In this document: positions 1-11,356 of the stretch, piece after piece
How positions within the stretch are numbered: the stretch's first letter is position 1
Layout: each line of letters begins with the position of its first letter
DNA from: Phlebiopsis flavidoalba
Lineage: Eukaryota > Basidiomycota > Agaricomycetes > Polyporales > Phanerochaetaceae
Assembly: GCA_035772785.1 (NCBI GenBank)
Contig: JAOCPU010000012.1
Span: forward strand, 186,001-250,000
Direction: 5' to 3'
Length of the DNA: 64,000 nucleotides
Program-made: the position numbers and the translations under genes
Notes under the pieces: model-generated
What the model saw: only the letters and a program-made list of their open reading frames with translations
Database searches by the model: none
Told to the model about the DNA's origin: nothing

Positions 1-1205
1 AGTTTCCAGTCGTTGACGTTGTTGTAGTTGTTGAGGCCGCAGTAGTTTGTTGTAGAACTGGACATAGACGGCGTCGAAAGCCAACAGAGTTGATAACGCT
101 AGAATGGTGTTAAGCGAGGGCCGGTAGCGTGAGATAACGACGTACCTTCCGAGGTAAGCATCCGGGAAGGGGCACGGAGGTGCACCCCGTGATGTCGAAA
201 GTACTTCTTGCTGCCAGCGTTCGAATGAGCGCGCGCAAGGAGTTCACGAAAGTCGTGAAGTATTGCGTAGATCCACCCTCAATGTCCAAGTCGATACTAA
301 TTGGGAAACGATGAGCATCGGCAGCATAATTAAGAGCAAGATGCTTACCCATCGAGAACGGCGCTACCGAAGGGACGTAGTAGAGCTAGAACCACCCAAG
401 AAGAGGGTTCCAGATGGTCGTAGCAAACGCGGACGCCTGGGAATCGGAAGTGAAGCCGGCAGCGGGGGGGGGGGGGGTGCCAGGGTCGCGCCACCAAGAC
501 TGATAGTAACGATCTTGCCCTTGGACTGGCGAAAGTCTGGATAGCTGAGGCCAGGAAGAGCAGTCAGGGAGCTGAGTGCCAGAGAAGACAGAGTTGTCGT
601 TGATGTTGCAAGTCTGACAGCGGAGATAAGTATATCGGGGGCGTCAAAGCATGGAAACCCGATACACTCACGTTTGGCCAGATCGATCGAGGGGAGACCA
701 CCGGCTCCGAAGAAAAACTGGATCGAGATTAGGTAACCACACGGTAATTGAGAGCACTGATCAACACTCACACGTTTCAGAAACGCGATTGGGAAGAAGC
801 GCGTCAACTTAGAGTTTGTCCTGGTGGGAATGATCATCAATGTGCGAATGCGGGTGCCCGCGACGGAGGTTTGAATTCAGAACCGGGAGGCTGACTTGAC
901 AATAAAAGTCGATAGCGGGTAATGCTGCCAGTGAGTCAGTGTCACCACTGTGCGTAGCACCGTAGGAGTTGTTGACCCATGTAGCTGGATAGTCCCCGTC
1001 AATACATTGCTTCATGAAAGCTTTCGTGAGGACATACGCGACGACCTTGTCAACGAGTGTTAGACAAATGCAGTACAGACCCAATGGATGACGACAACGT
1101 ACGTTGTCGTTTCTAGAGTTATCATAGGCAGAGGCCTGGAAAGTTGTGAAGGAAAGAAGGAAGCTGGCGAGGCCAAGTACAGAGCGAAGACGAAGGGTTG
1201 ACCAT
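1..1205 (-). CDS. Class III (GH18) endochitinase, 3' end beyond the window
   Basis: Predicted secreted chitinase hydrolysing beta-1,4-GlcNAc links in chitin, for cell-wall remodelling or nutrition. The start at 1205 gives a hydrophobic signal peptide ending near QASAYDNSRNDN, the usual mature N-terminus of fungal class III chitinases. In order there follow NSYGATHSGDT, PIAFL, FFGAGGLPSIDLA, QSKGKIVTISLGGA and the catalytic DLDIEGG (near 265-285), then INSVGF and YVQFYN near the window edge. At least three short introns separate these blocks. The frame shifts several times (after the start, in the GGA region, after DLDIEGG and around YVQFYN), and a run of 14 G interrupts the conserved stretch just after SLGGA. 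The C-terminus lies outside the window. The family call is secure from motif order. Whether the gene is intact in the organism is uncertain, because the frameshifts may be sequencing errors. Confidence 0.88.
464..477. repeat. Poly-G tract of 14 inside the chitinase gene
   Basis: Fourteen consecutive G on the plus strand (C on the coding strand) sit between the codons for SLGGA and AGFTSDSQA of the chitinase. In the family these two motifs are nearly adjacent, so the tract looks like an addition to a conserved core. It could be a hypervariable homopolymer or an assembly artefact. Confidence 0.8.
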
Positions 1206-2632
1206 GTTGTCAGGGGCTAGCCAGAGGTTTGAGAGGCGGGTTGTGTGCCGACGACGAGGATGGCTCATTGCGAATCCTCTCTTTATACACTGGTCGGAAG
1301 GACACAGCCCCACAAGGAGGAGTGCTTCTAGGAGCGACTCCTATCGTGCACAGGCACAGAAGGTGCTCAGGAGGACCAATCCAGGAGGCCATCGCCTCGA
1401 CGGCCGCGTCCGAGGACCATGAGGGGTCGAGCTGTGTTGGACGCCCCTGGTCCGAGACACAATGCTCATGTCGAAATCAGGAGGCCATCTAGCCCAATTT
1501 GAAGAACTGAACCGCGCTCTGCAGCCCCGGTCCCTAGGAAGCGGAGGTGTTTAGGCAGTCCTTAGGGAGGGATTTTTGGAACAGTGGTCATATTCGCATT
1601 TTCCTATTTGCTCTGTCTCTGCCCAGTTGAAACCTGGTGATAGCAAGGCTTTCTGAATAGCGGACGCATCCCTGTGTGCGTTTCCGGGCGGACCTCGGGC
1701 GATGGCGCACCAAGTCAGCCGCTCTAGAGCAGCGACGGTGGCGCATGCTAAGTAATGGCGGATGACCACGTGAGGTGGCGAAAGTCGACGCCGCGATGAA
1801 AGGTTGATGCGAGTACGTACCAACTTGTAATCATGTGCACGTCAAAACGCGCTCTTTCAGCTTCTGCTCTATAAGCATCTAGTCCCCCCTGCCGTGCACG
1901 CGCTCGAGAGCCCTCGTGGTGGAAAAGAGCTTAGTGTGCGGGGTAGGCGCACGCGGGAGAGGAGACATATCACATCTAGCCCTTCAAGGCCGTTTGTTCT
2001 CGCTCCTGATTTCAAGTGGCGTCAGACATGAAGCCAAGTCGAAGACGAGAAGTAGAGAGACAAATACCCCGAGGGTAAACCGACGGGTAATCGTTCTGGT
2101 CAGAACGGTCCAGCAACAAGAGAATCACAAGACCGCGTGGTTGCTTTCGTCGCCACGATAAGAGCACGAAGAGCTTCCGCAAAGCGATGAACCTCACGGG
2201 GCTATCAGCGAATGGTAACTAGACCTCAAGGTCCTTCGCGATTCTTGGTCGGGCGGTGACAGCATCCACGTCGTTAGCAAACGGGCGGCGCGACGGCACG
2301 CCCCAGTGGGTACCCACTGCACATTGTATCGATAGACGATAAAAGGTTAAGCAATGCTTGATCGAGAGAGATGTTCAACAGGTCGGAAGTCGGTTCGTTC
2401 GGATAATGCCTGGCCCAGCACATGGTGGCGACTTGAGTTGGACGGGCTAGGCGCTCGTCAGCAAGACGGGATCCGGAGATGGCTTCCTATTCACTGAGTA
2501 CCACGCTTTCCAATGTTGACAAGAGAACGACTCTGTTGTAAAGCCAGCCACATGAAACTCCTCGGTCCCATGCATGATCAGATTCCGAAGGATTTGACGC
2601 GGGAAATAGGCCGGGAGCAAACTTACAATACA
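1206..2632. other. Intergenic, no gene recognised
   Basis: This lies between the chitinase start and the 3' end of the AIF-like gene. Only short ORFs occur (for example 1551-1823 on the minus strand and 1916-2161 on the plus strand). None shows a recognisable domain or a splice-consistent extension. It should contain the chitinase promoter next to 1205. No terminator or repeat stood out. Confidence 0.5.
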
Positions 2633-4480
2633 TTACAAAAAACGAGCGAGGCACATCACTCGTAAAGATCGGACTTCTTGCATATTCGGGTACCCGAATA
2701 CTTTCCACATGTGTGCACGCGCTCCCAATCAAACGCTGGTCGTTCATTGCTCCGCTACGGACCTCTGGGGACCCCTCTGGAAGACTGCACGATCCTTTCG
2801 CAACGAGTCAAATTAGCCATTAGTCAGACGGTTACATAAAGTGGCACTTACAAGTCCCCCAATAGACACCTTGATACCCGGTGGCGCTTAGAGTATACTG
2901 CTCCAGCGTTGCCTTTTTTCGTTACGCGCCTCATTTTGAATCAGCCCTCAGGACATTCTGAGCAGCTATTGATCCTGCAAAAGCCTATTAGACCTTGAAC
3001 TCATACATGTGCGCATGGTTGAAATACCTGGTGATGGAGCATTGTGACCTGCTTTCAGCGCGCCGAGACGCGTCCGCGGCATCGCCGATGGGCAAATATC
3101 TATGTGGATGCGGTGGGCTCATCTCATCGGAGCTGTTCACTGCGGGCGCGACCACCTGCAAGGCCCGGTTCACTCGCAAGGTACCCCTGTTTGGGCCATC
3201 TGCAATGATGGAGTCGGGAAGAAACATTGCGCAGTAGTTTCGTATTTGGCTTTTTGGCCTGTACAGGAGTAACTATGGTGAAGTATCAGCAAGACGCGCC
3301 CATGTTGAATATGTGCAGGTACTTGCCACAAGGCTTGCACGAATTTCAACGGCCTGAAACGGTGGCAAAGGCAATGTATGCTCTTGCGTCCCCCAAAACC
3401 CGTGTTCAATGCGCTCGTCGGTACAGAGGATAAATCTAGTCTCTCCCGAGGATCACATCGACGCCCAGATCAGACATCCGCTGTACAACTGTGGACATGC
3501 GGCCAGGTCAAGCCCGAGAAGCGTCGAGAACAGTCTCAGTGCCGTACTTTGATCATGCATAGATGGATGGAATTTTGGCAACACCCGCTCGCGCGAATGC
3601 AGCAGAGTGACAGGTTTGTCTGGATACGCGTCCTTGATGTCGGTCGCGTATTCTGTGATCCAGGTGAGCAGTTGCAGGCTTTTCGCCATCCTGAGGTGTA
3701 CTCACGAATGCCGAGCGCACCACCCCGACCACACAAGCACGCTGGGTGCCTCCTTGATCCGCTTCTGTGCGCTCTCCAAGAACTCCATCCCCTTAGGCTT
3801 GGTGCCCGTCGTACTTTCCCGACCCAAGATTCACGCGCTCCGCACAGGTCGATCGGTTCCGGCGTATGCGATCCAAGCGCATATCACTAGATAGTCGAAC
3901 GAGAGCTTCGGCTCCGTGATGCCCGCGTCGGGAACAGCCTTTCGACAACGTCAGGGAGTGGCGAAGTCGATACCCGTCACAGTGGCTTGCAGGAAAAGAT
4001 GACGTCCATCATCGGTCTTTGGCGGATGTACACCGCCCATACCCCGCTGCCAGAACAGCCGCGTTGTACGGGATGCACTGGGCGACAGGAGTTAGGGGCT
4101 AGACATCTCGGAGATGAGGAGTACGCGTACAGGCTTTGTTGGTCGTGCCCTGGGACAACAGGAGTATCTGTTGAACACATATAGATCTGCAAGAGGGTCA
4201 GCCAGCCGCAAGCAGAATCATCTTCTCGGTGCGTACGGTTCATGTGGCTTCCGAATTCCGACCATCAGGTAATGCGTTGCCGTACAGCTCTCAGCACACA
4301 CCTGTTGCGATCGATGACCACCACTCTCCATCCCTCGGGCAGGGTATTCGCAAGAGCTTGCGCTACATTTGCACCTTACAGGACACTTTGTAAGCAGGCA
4401 ACTGATCTTCCGGAACAACGACTCGTACCTCCATAGGACGCTCCGAGCACGGCAACAGTTCGAGTGAGGGCGGTCGTCAT
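2633..4480 (-). CDS. AIF-like FAD/NAD(P)H oxidoreductase (AMID/FSP1-type)
   Basis: Pyridine-nucleotide-disulfide reductase family member related to apoptosis-inducing factor homologues (AMID/FSP1), which pass electrons from NAD(P)H through FAD to quinones. The start at 4480 gives MTTALTRTVAVLGASYGG, the FAD-binding Gly-rich motif, followed at once by an intron. Next come ALANTLPEGWRVVVIDRN, LYVFNRYS and SFDYLV. The second nucleotide-binding region is GTKPKGMEFLESAQKRIKEA, then VVGGGALGIE, then ATDIKDAYPDKPVTLLHSRE. Further on are LGVDVILGERLDLSS, FLPDSIIADGPN, RVNRALQVV and the C-terminal FAD-contacting PIGDAADA. The last exon carries SIAAQNVLR and MWKVFGYPN. Several short introns and a number of single-base frame changes are present. 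The stop at about 2633 is approximate. No targeting peptide is obvious. The family is confident; substrate and compartment are not determined. Confidence 0.88.
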
Positions 4481-5232
4481 GTCAGGATTCTTTCTTCTAG
4501 CAGGGAGTATAGCTAAATCCCTGTGGCCAGCTCATTCGCGTTTATATACTCGTCCCTCGTACGTCTTGCCGCGCGCCATGACCTGAGGAGGTTGAGTCCG
4601 ATGAGCGAGCCGAGCGGACGTCGCGACTCGCCAGCGCAAGGCGCTTGATGAGATAACGAAGCCATCAGATCAGCCCACTTTGCACATCTTATCTGATAAT
4701 GCCGGTGACGCAGGAGATCTCATGTTGCGTCCTGGCTGGCGAGCTCAGCGAGCTGCACAAACTACGGCCTATCCGCCAAACGTTGCAGATCGCAGTCCCA
4801 AACGACGTACAGTTAGTAAGCTAGGCGGTAAATTGGCCCTGGGCTCAGCGCATAGGCGCATATCAGCGCTAAACATGACGTTAAACAGCGGAGTCACGCA
4901 CACTGTGGAAGGACACCGACACCAGCGGATGAATGGCTGCGACGAGAGTGTACCGCTGTCAACGGCGCGGGCATGATGGGGGGGCGGGGAATGCGGCTTT
5001 GGAGATTGCGTGTGGGTGATCAGAGGCAATAAGTAAAAGGAGAGAAACGATAGTCGCATCGGACCAGGATTCTACGCGGGGTCGTATAGCTTGAATGTCA
5101 AAATTAGAATACGCGCAAAAATCTAAAGATTAGGTCTAGACCACAGTACGAACAGCTCGACTCAAAAATGACATGCACCTGAACGCAGGAAGTTTGAATT
5201 CAGCACCCGAGACACGTGCCGGGGACAAAGAC
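4481..5232. other. Intergenic, no gene recognised
   Basis: About 750 bases between the upstream side of the AIF-like gene and the 3' end of the sulfite-oxidase-like gene. ORFs at 4680-4976 (+) and 4769-5059 (-) overlap each other antisense and show no known motif. The sequence just above 4480 should hold the AIF-like promoter. Confidence 0.45.
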
Positions 5233-6543
5233 TTACGGACGACCCATACACGCCTGGAAATCCGTCGATCGACTACCATTGTCGCGATCCCCAGGGGTTA
5301 TAGCCACATTACCCTTAAGTTCCATTTGCACTGACTTTTTGCTGCAAGCCCCCTTTCTCGTCGATGGCCCGACTGTAAGCCGTTCCGTGATCGCCAACAT
5401 CCATAATCTCGGCTTCCCACAGTCGTCCAGCTCCACCGACCCTCTTGGTATGTGATACGCGCGGGCTTGCCAGGTGAGACCTTTCATCGACGGATATCTC
5501 AAGAGCGGTGACCCGAGTGTCAAAGCTCTGCGAGGCATAGCCTTTTGAGGAAGAGCACATTCGCATCCGAGTCTTTGCGGAGTATAGCCGAGGCAATCAC
5601 AGAGTTGAGGGGCAGCGAGGTTATGGAGGCGTACTTGGACCAGACGGAAGCTGCCTGAGCCTTTGTCTCAATCTGTGTGTCATATCAACACAGTATTATC
5701 GCACGCCACAGATGACGCACTGACCTCTGGAGGAAGGACCTTGTAGTCTCGCGCCTGGTAGTAGTTCGTGGGGACTCGTCAGGAGAGAGACGAATGGCGT
5801 CAACCATTTCACCCAGCGCGCGCCACAGTATCCCGGGACTACGACTCTCAGAGGTGCGCCGCGGTCAGGAGACATGTATTCATCATTCATCTATGCGCAT
5901 ATATCCAGGTCAGTATAGAGCAAGCCACTCAGGTCATCTTGACAGAACCTCCCAAGCAAGCAGTACGTCGCCATCAGGTGCCATGGCTTTCTCCAGAGGT
6001 ATTGAGACGCCATAATATGTGTCATCCTCACATGGAGTATGACATGCGACGCAAACTGGACGTGGGGGCAGCACCTGCTAGCGGAACGTTTGCGTGTAGC
6101 AGTACGTCTCTCAGGCGGACCCCACCCCACTTGGCGTTGCAGATGACACCGTCGTCCCACAGGATGCCATTCACTTTCTTGAGGGTGTTCATTTCTTTCC
6201 TTCTGTTGCCTGCGCACTATGCCAAGATGTTTTAACGCCTGCTAGAGTATCCCACAAGTGATTACTCACTTGAAGAGCCGGCCACTACTTCGTTGCTTCG
6301 TGAACTTGGTAGTCAGGTCCTCGAATGTGTAGTATGATCGTGCCCGTCGGTGTTCCCTCGACGGTAAGTGTGTATGTATCTGGGTCAAGGTCTTCAACTG
6401 GACCGTGATTGCGACAATAGACCAGCTCGTCGGGTGTGAGCTGGAACTGTACTAAGGCGTCCGCTTTGGGCTCCGCGTTGAATGGCTGTGCGCCTCTCAC
6501 TAGGAGGAGCTCGGAATGAAAGACTTCCCGGGAGTAAATCCAT
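5233..6543 (-). CDS. Sulfite-oxidase-like molybdopterin enzyme (copy 1)
   Basis: Molybdenum-cofactor oxidoreductase of the sulfite oxidase family. The start at 6543 is preferred because, with one extra T removed, it reads [17 protein letters not shown] followed by [31 protein letters not shown] and [13 protein letters not shown]. An intron of about 53 bases ends at 6217, directly before the Mo-ligand cysteine in [10 protein letters not shown]. Then come [23 protein letters not shown], and [18 protein letters not shown] with the dipeptide-like [10 protein letters not shown]. The C-terminal dimerisation domain has [35 protein letters not shown] and WNLRGN. No haem b5 domain is seen, as in many fungal homologues. 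Several +1 frame changes occur. It lies head-to-head with the Atg44 gene. The stop position is approximate. Confidence 0.9.
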
Positions 6544-7207
6544 GACAGCGCGGGGATATGTTGGAACAACGGTGAGCCCCTGGACTGGCTTTAAGTGCGT
6601 TGACGTGGTAGTGGTGGGAGGCTTTACGTTAGTGTCCAAGTCCTATGACCGCTGGTAGTGACAGAGAGTATGGACGGTCGTGACGGCGTTAAGAAATATT
6701 CGGAATGGTTTCTACACGCAGGCTAGGTGAGGAGAGGTTAGAGACCAGTGACGTGATATAAAAAAGGAGACTCACCCCCAAACCGGCTCTCGAAGTGGAC
6801 GCAGCGTTTCTCATGCCTTGGTAGTCCGATGATAGCAGAAGCAGTCTTGGGTGGTCCGATCCCTTCTGGAGCCCTCTAGTATCTTTCATTCGGAATAGAG
6901 GGGAGCTCAAGCTCCTACGACGCTCGGAGACAACTGCTTCAAGGCAGACCCGAGGTGGTGGTAGCGGTTCTCCATTCACTCGAAATATGCCGCTAGGCGC
7001 CGCAGACCAGTCGCGCACAGCAGGTCCCACGTGGCGTGTGCCGTGCCGTGTTCGTCAAGTTGTTGCCTCTTGCCGGCAGGCTTCGTCCCCTAGTCACTCA
7101 CTGAGCACGGCACACGCTTACCACCTGGCCTATATCAGCCCGACTACCGCGAATATCTGCCCACTCAGTCGATTCATACCCACCGCGCTTGCGTCGAAAC
7201 CACAATC
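6544..7207. promoter_or_regulatory. Divergent intergenic region between sulfite-oxidase-like gene and Atg44
   Basis: About 660 bases separate two divergently transcribed genes, so this must carry both promoters. No coding potential with recognisable motifs is seen. No specific regulatory site is claimed. Confidence 0.5.
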
Positions 7208-7505
7208 ATGGCTATCGGACGACTCGTTCACTATGCAGTAGATGCTGCACTTCTGTCGACCGTGGTTGCAGGTGTACGGCGGTCGAGCGGCTTTGCGTGC
7301 GTAGCTTTCGCTATCTCGTCTGTACCCAATTGATATCCGAATACGAAACGCACTCTACAGACCAAACACCGAGAGCATATCAGACCCTACCTTCCGTTCG
7401 CTTGCGGACAAGTACCTCGGCTTCGGAGAGACTGTCTTTGACATCGATTCAAGTGCCACAGTCGTCAACAGCTCATATTTCAAGCGGGAAACTCGGTCGT
7501 CATAA
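7208..7505 (+). CDS. ATG44: Mitofissin (DUF1748 family), Atg44 homologue
   Basis: Small protein of the fungal DUF1748/mitofissin family, whose yeast members act from the mitochondrial intermembrane space to complete mitochondrial division, including during mitophagy. Two exons (7208-7296 and 7361-7505) flank a 64-base GTGCGT...ACAG intron. The product is 77 residues, close to yeast Atg44 (73). Exon 1 encodes MAIGRLVHYAVDAALLSTVV and AGVRRSSGF, the characteristic amphipathic N-terminal helix. Exon 2 reads SDPTFRSLADKYLGFGETVF and ends with VVNSSYFKRETRSS. The frame is continuous across the splice with no shifts, unlike most neighbours. It lies divergent to the sulfite-oxidase-like gene and upstream of the serine incorporator on the same strand. 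Assigned from the family sequence pattern; function is inferred by homology. Confidence 0.88.
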
Positions 7506-7992
7506 TCCTGCAGGGGTGCTTATAAAGCCGCAGATCATTTGGAGGATGATTTCAACGTTTGTATTTATATTATATTCTACAACGCTAGCATGCAGGATAT
7601 GTGCGTAATGACCAGTAGCTCCTCTCATTACCATTATTTCACGACTTCAAAGGACGTTACAGAGTATGGCTTTGTTCAATCGCAAGTATCATCGCATTTC
7701 AACTTGAAAGCACTCAATCTTCAAACAGAGAAGGCTTCCACTATCAGGATGAGATAAATTCAACCACGGCAATTCAGTACTATTGGGAGATACCGATAGT
7801 CAGCGACTGTCAATCTACTGGCTGATGCGTCTCTAATACACGCGTGAACGCTGTTGATTCTTCAATGGGGATTGCATGACTTTGCCCGCCGAAGCCATTT
7901 CAGGCAAAGCGTCGGGGCGCCCGCTGACGATAGACGCGCAATGCGCAGCGAACTGGCGTGCCCGATCAATTGTGCTCTTCATCCTGACCACC
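7506..7992. other. Intergenic between Atg44 and serine incorporator genes
   Basis: About 490 bases containing the Atg44 3' UTR and the promoter/5' UTR of the following gene. The ORF that opens at 7876 runs out of frame into the Serinc start and shows no homology of its own before 7993. Confidence 0.5.
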
Positions 7993-9913
7993 ATGGGTGT
8001 CCTCTTCTCAATCCCCCTGGCGGGCGTCGCTGGTACCGTCCGCCTCGTCATGTCTAGCCGGTATAGCATTCTGCTTTTACTTCTACGGCAGGTAAGTGCC
8101 ACGGACTGTCGTGCGGCTGCCAGGGTGCTTATGCTGCGCTTGTAGCCTCCATGTTCTTCAAGTCATGTAACTGCAACTCGTCTATTGCCACCCGTGTTGG
8201 GTTTTGCGGTATGCTTGCTGATACCCACTGATATCCGCGCCCCAAAGTATTGCAAGCTTACAGTTCGTCTAGATTATCTTCTGCTTAAATTCCATGTTTG
8301 CGTGGTTAATGAAGACACCGCTTGCCATCAAGCAGCTGGAGAAGATCAGCCATGGGCTACTTGGAGATGGATTGCTCAGGGGGGAAATGCTACGGAGTAC
8401 TAGCAGTGAGTAGTTAAAGCTCCGTGTTCGCGTCCAGCATTTGGACCCAGAGTCAGGTGCACCGCATCTGCTTTGCTCTGTCGCTCTTCCACTTCATCCT
8501 TGGAGCTACTCTGATTGGCGTGAAAGACACGAAGGACAAACGTGCTGCAGTACAGAATGGGTGCGTTTCTTCTATTACTGGGGGTTATTCGCAGTACGTT
8601 GACCTCTTCTAGTTGGTGGGGTCCAAAAGGTGCTCCTCTGGCTCATCCTCATCGTCGTTTCATTCTTCATCCCCCACGGCTTCTTCATGTTCTGGGGCAA
8701 ACTACATCTCCCTCATTGGCGCAACAATATTCATCGTCCTTGGCCTCGTTCTCCTCGTCGACTTTGCCCATTCCTGGTCGGAAACCTGTCTGGGAAAACT
8801 GGGGAAAACTCGCCGAAACTCGAACTTATGGCAATGGGATCTCATCCGCTAGGCTCCACGGCCGGCATGTACGCCGCAACCATCGCACATCACAGGCATT
8901 CTCTACGCCTTCTTCGCTAGCTCGGGCTGCGGCCTCAACCGCTTCTTCATCTCCTTCAATCTCGCTTTGTGCATCCTCATCACAATCATATGCGTGCACC
9001 ACAACTAGTACAGGAGCACAACCCCCGCTCGGGGCTCGCACAATCGAGCATGAGTCGCCGCATTTAACTGCACCTACCTCATCATGTCCGCAATCGGGAA
9101 CCACGAGCACGAGCAGTGCAACCCGCTCCAGAAGTACCGCGGCACACGGTCGAGGGCACGAAGACGACGACTGTTGTGCTCGGCACGCGGTGTGTCACCT
9201 TCCTCGCTATTGCATACTCGGACGAGCACGCGCGCGGGCGACGCAGAGCCGTGCGCTTGTGGGGAAGAACAAGAGAGGTGCTATTGGAGCTGCCGCATGA
9301 GGAGGGGACACGCGGATAGAGATGGGCGTTGTGAACACCCAACCGAGTAGGACTGAGAGCCCGAGATATCAGGCACTTCTCGCTGCTGTCGAAGCTGGGT
9401 ACGTTTCACTACCCGGTATATGCGCAGTGCTTTTACTTTACGATCGTGTAGCGCTATCCCTGCGTCAGCTCTGGACGAGGAGGAGGAAGATGAAGATGAC
9501 GAGCCCGTCGGTGAGACCCGTGGACGACGAGCGTTCCGGTACCCGTTACAACGTATGTCCTTCGCCCTTTGGCCCCCTTTTCTACTCTCATAAGTCCTTT
9601 ACCTAGTACGCATGGTTCCATGTCATCTTCGCGATCGGCGCCATGTACGTCGCGATGTTGCTGACCGACTGGAACGTCGTGCGCTCCGGCACATCGCCAG
9701 TGGACAGCAACGGAGACAGCGACGTGTACATCGGGCGCTCCGAGGTCGCGATGTGGATGCGTGTCGTGTCAAGTTGGGGTGTGCATGCTGTTGTACATCT
9801 GGAGCTTGGTTGCGCCGGTGTTGATGCCTGATCGGTGAGTCTCTCGTTCGTCGTGGAATAGGATACAAGCTGATTTATGGGTCAGCTTTGACGACCTAAG
9901 TGAACGAGAATGA
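7993..9913 (+). CDS. TMS1: Serine incorporator (Serinc/TMS1) membrane protein
   Basis: Polytopic membrane protein of the Serinc/TMS1 family, with about ten membrane spans; the yeast homologue is vacuolar. The start at 7993 gives MGVLFSIPLAGVAGT. Further exons give MFFKSCNCNSSIATRVGFA, ISHGYLEMDCSGGKCYG and VHRICFALSLFHFILGATL, IGVKDTKDKRAAVQNG, WWGPKVLLWLILIVVSFFIP, then IGATIFIVLGLVLLVDFAHS and WSETCLG. Near the end are TAGMYAATIA, ASSGCGLNRFFISFNLALC, MSAIGNHEHEQCNP, AIGAMYVAMLLTDWNVV, YIGRSEVAMWMRVVS and LVAPVLMPDR. A last short exon (after an intron ending at about 9892) reads FDDLSERE and stops at 9913. Extra single bases at 8625-8628, 8699-8701, 8795-8798 and in the VVSSW region break the frame. 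It is convergent with the RAD51-like gene, about 160 bases away. Confidence 0.93.
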
Positions 9914-10075
9914 GCTGGTTGGATTGATTATATTATGTATTGTGTAACATTTATGGACGATGACTGGAATATTACATGTGAATCTAAACGCAAATCATCA
10001 AGTCCGACAAAGATATGAGTGAAAGTAGCCCCCGGTTAGCTATCACCATCATGCGACTGTTCTTCCTGTAGGATA

Positions 10076-11356
10076 CTATTGCGTATTCTGAAGGAACACC
10101 ACCTCCCGGATGGCTGCAAAGCTACTTCAGTGATGCAAGCAGTATAACGAGCCACTCACAGTATCTCTGGATCGAAAAAACCTCAGCAATGAACTTCCCC
10201 TCGCCTTCTGCCTTGGAGAGCCACAACGTCGTGTCCGTCATGAACGTAAACGTCGGGCCCAGCGCCGGCTTGCGCACGGTATTTGGGAAAGCGAGAGAGC
10301 GGATTTCGCGGTGCAGATGCGCTGGTTCCGTTGAGCACCTATACGAGGTCAGGTACATATTAGGTAGAGGAATGGCGGGTACGGACGAGGATACTGAGGT
10401 TGTACGTGCGCGCGAAGGAGCGCAGTTGGCGCGCATGAAGGATGTCATTATTGCATGGCCTGCGTGAGAGGTAAGCGAGTGTGTTAAGGGATGCTTGTGG
10501 GACTTGCCTTGTGAGGAGACGACGCTCAGTAAGGGTCGAAAGATGGGTGTGATACTGTCTATTACGAGACAGCAGACCCTTGGTGGGGGCACTTCGTAGT
10601 CTCCCTGTGATTGAGTCTACAGGAGGTGTCAAAGTAAAATCTGGAGTAAGAAGGTGCGTGACGCACGTCCAAATCCGTGCGCAATGTTTCGAGGACCTCA
10701 TGTATGGCCTCAACGTCGAAGGGCGAGGGAGATCTGTAGCCTGTCAGTAGCGGTATGCGCTGAGGGCTTGGAGATATATATGATGAGTTCACAGCGCGAC
10801 ACATCTCTCAAATTTCTCACCAATGTACCCATCCCTTCTAGGACCGCCGGAATCCTGTCCGCGGAAAAGTCACCCGCGGTGTCTATCCAGTGTGCCGCCG
10901 AGCTCTCATTGCTCGCCAAATGTCTAAGGATGGTCTGCAATGCAAGTGTCTTCAAGTGCACACGATTAGTTCAAGCAGTCTTAAATAAGAGTAAAATGTT
11001 TGTACAGTCTTCCCTGACCCCCTATCCCCTGACACTTCCACCACCCGCCCCGGTCCGAAGCCATCTACCAACTCATCCACACTCTTCACCCCGCACCCCC
11101 ACACGCCGCCCACATGTGCGCGTTCAGTTTGACGCAACATCACATCGCCTCTCACACCAGGCGCAGCAACATACGCCACGACACTCCTCACACACCTCTC
11201 GAGCTCCTTCAAGGCCACCGTTCCCAACGGGAGGCGCTGAAACAGCTCCATGGGCGGGCCTGCAAACGCCAAATCCGCATCGGTCGTTATCCCAATCTCA
11301 GCCAGCGCGTCCAAAAGCCGCGACGGCAATGGCGGCTCGATCGTTCTCAGGCGCAT
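10076..11356 (-). CDS. RAD51 paralog, RAD51D-like recombinase
   Basis: RecA/RAD51-superfamily ATPase, most like RAD51D, expected to assist RAD51 filament formation in homologous recombination. The start at 11356 gives MRLRTIEPPLPSRLLDALAE followed by IGITTDADLAFAGP, an HhH-like N-terminal region. Then come GCGVKSVDELVDG, FGPGRVVEVSGDRGSGKT (Walker A, near 11000) and, after an intron, TLALQTILRHLASNESSAAH with WIDTAGDFSADRIPAVLE. Further on are FDVEAIHEVLETLRTDLDV, VIDSITPIFRPLLSVVSSQG (Walker B region), HAIMTSFMRQLRSFARTYNL, RKPALGPTFTFMTDTTLWL and KAEGEGKFIAEVF. About six short introns are inferred. Frame changes occur around the middle exons. The last exon (IREVVFLQNTQ, stop at about 10076) is tentative. 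Rad55/Rad57 identity is less likely but not excluded. Confidence 0.85.

Noticed and set aside
1551..1823. 90-codon minus ORF upstream of the chitinase
   Set aside because: No recognisable domain, and its position fits chitinase upstream sequence; not supportable as a gene.
8542..9300. 252-codon plus-strand ORF
   Set aside because: It is an out-of-frame reading through Serinc exons. The Serinc motifs are in other frames.
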